From Akkermansiaceae bacterium (lineage in GTDB: Bacteria; Verrucomicrobiota; Verrucomicrobiia; Verrucomicrobiales; Akkermansiaceae), in the NCBI GenBank assembly GCA_011524615.1, contig WTJZ01000131.1, positions 1 through 5,502 of the forward strand: a stretch of DNA of 5,502 bases, given 5' to 3'. Below are positions 5,317-5,502 of this stretch, piece after piece. Below the pieces are notes generated by a model that was given only the letters and a program-made list of their open reading frames with translations, was not told where the DNA came from and made no database searches. Made by a program: the position numbers and the translations under genes. Numbering within the stretch: position 1 is the stretch's first letter; each line of letters begins with the position of its first letter.

Positions 5317-5502
5317 AGAAGCCATGTACTACGTTCTTTGATGAGAGCTCTCGGGAGTTCTTGATCCTGCCCTTTTGTTCGAACCGCGCTAATTCCGTCC
5401 TTTCTGCGAAAGAAAGCTATTATTTTTATGTCATTGTGTTGTTTTTTATCGCGTAGAGGTCGGTATTTTATCCGAATGGAGACTGCCTAGTTGACGTGTC
5501 AG
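5317..5502. other. Gene-free sequence after the repeat cluster
   Basis: I find no convincing coding region, RNA gene or promoter in these 186 bases. They contain a perfect 10-bp palindrome GAGAGCTCTC (5343-5352) and a small hairpin at 5400-5416. A 20-codon frame from the ATG at 5428 to a stop at 5490 has no supporting features. The region may be upstream sequence for a gene beyond the window. Confidence 0.5.
5400..5424 (+). terminator. Weak hairpin followed by a T-rich stretch
   Basis: CTTTCT (5400-5405) pairs perfectly with AGAAAG (5411-5416) over a 5-nt loop, and a T-rich run (CTATTATTTTT) follows. The stem is only 6 bp and AT-rich and is 400 nt from the last gene, so termination activity is doubtful. 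Confidence 0.18.

Noticed and set aside
5428..5490. A 20-codon + strand frame near the right edge
   Set aside because: It is short, lacks a Shine-Dalgarno or conserved features and is no longer than expected by chance in AT-rich sequence.

Overview
The window looks like a chromosomal segment of a moderately GC-rich Gram-negative bacterium. It most resembles Verrucomicrobiota of the Opitutales/Puniceicoccales type. This placement is an inference from three things: the style of the secreted amidase, a 33-residue 'W-A-x-x-D-P' repeat protein of a kind I associate with Verrucomicrobiota and Planctomycetota, and a 3' intergenic region full of short 'CGCGAAA'-type repeats. Most starts lack a clear Shine-Dalgarno sequence; the ABC permease is the exception. 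No rRNA, tRNA, CRISPR array, transposase or phage gene is visible.

Layout, left to right. (1) 13-723 (+): a DUF2064/TIGR04282-type GT-A glycosyltransferase. It converges, with only 13 nt between stop codons, on (2) a two-gene ABC exporter-type operon read leftward: an ATPase (1948-2628, -) followed by an FtsX/MacB-type permease (737-1951, -). These two genes overlap by ATGA. (3) A short divergent intergenic region (2629-2732) separates the ATPase from (4) a secreted zinc-dependent N-acetylmuramoyl-L-alanine amidase (2733-3728, +). (5) After a 91-nt gap comes a membrane-anchored or secreted alpha-solenoid protein with about eight 32-34-residue repeats (3820-4995, +). (6) 4996-5502 has no convincing gene, but 5030-5316 holds a dense, symmetric cluster of short repeats.

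The genes share a cell-envelope theme: a MacB/LolCDE-like ABC pair, a periplasmic peptidoglycan amidase and an exported repeat protein. Nothing proves that they work together. The ABC pair and the amidase are divergent and might share a control region.

The most unusual part is the intergenic repeat cluster. It contains five elements, three on the + strand followed by two on the - strand. Each is built from exactly three heptamers close to C-R-C-N-A-A-R after an AAC- or TC-type lead. The heptamer spacing differs between elements: 8 nt in one, 9 nt in another, 10 nt in a third and 9/10 nt in the other two. The outermost elements form a 19-bp inverted repeat (17/19 identical), so the block has the outline of a non-coding mobile or palindromic element. 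I know of similar sequences scattered through unrelated bacterial genomes but of no established function.
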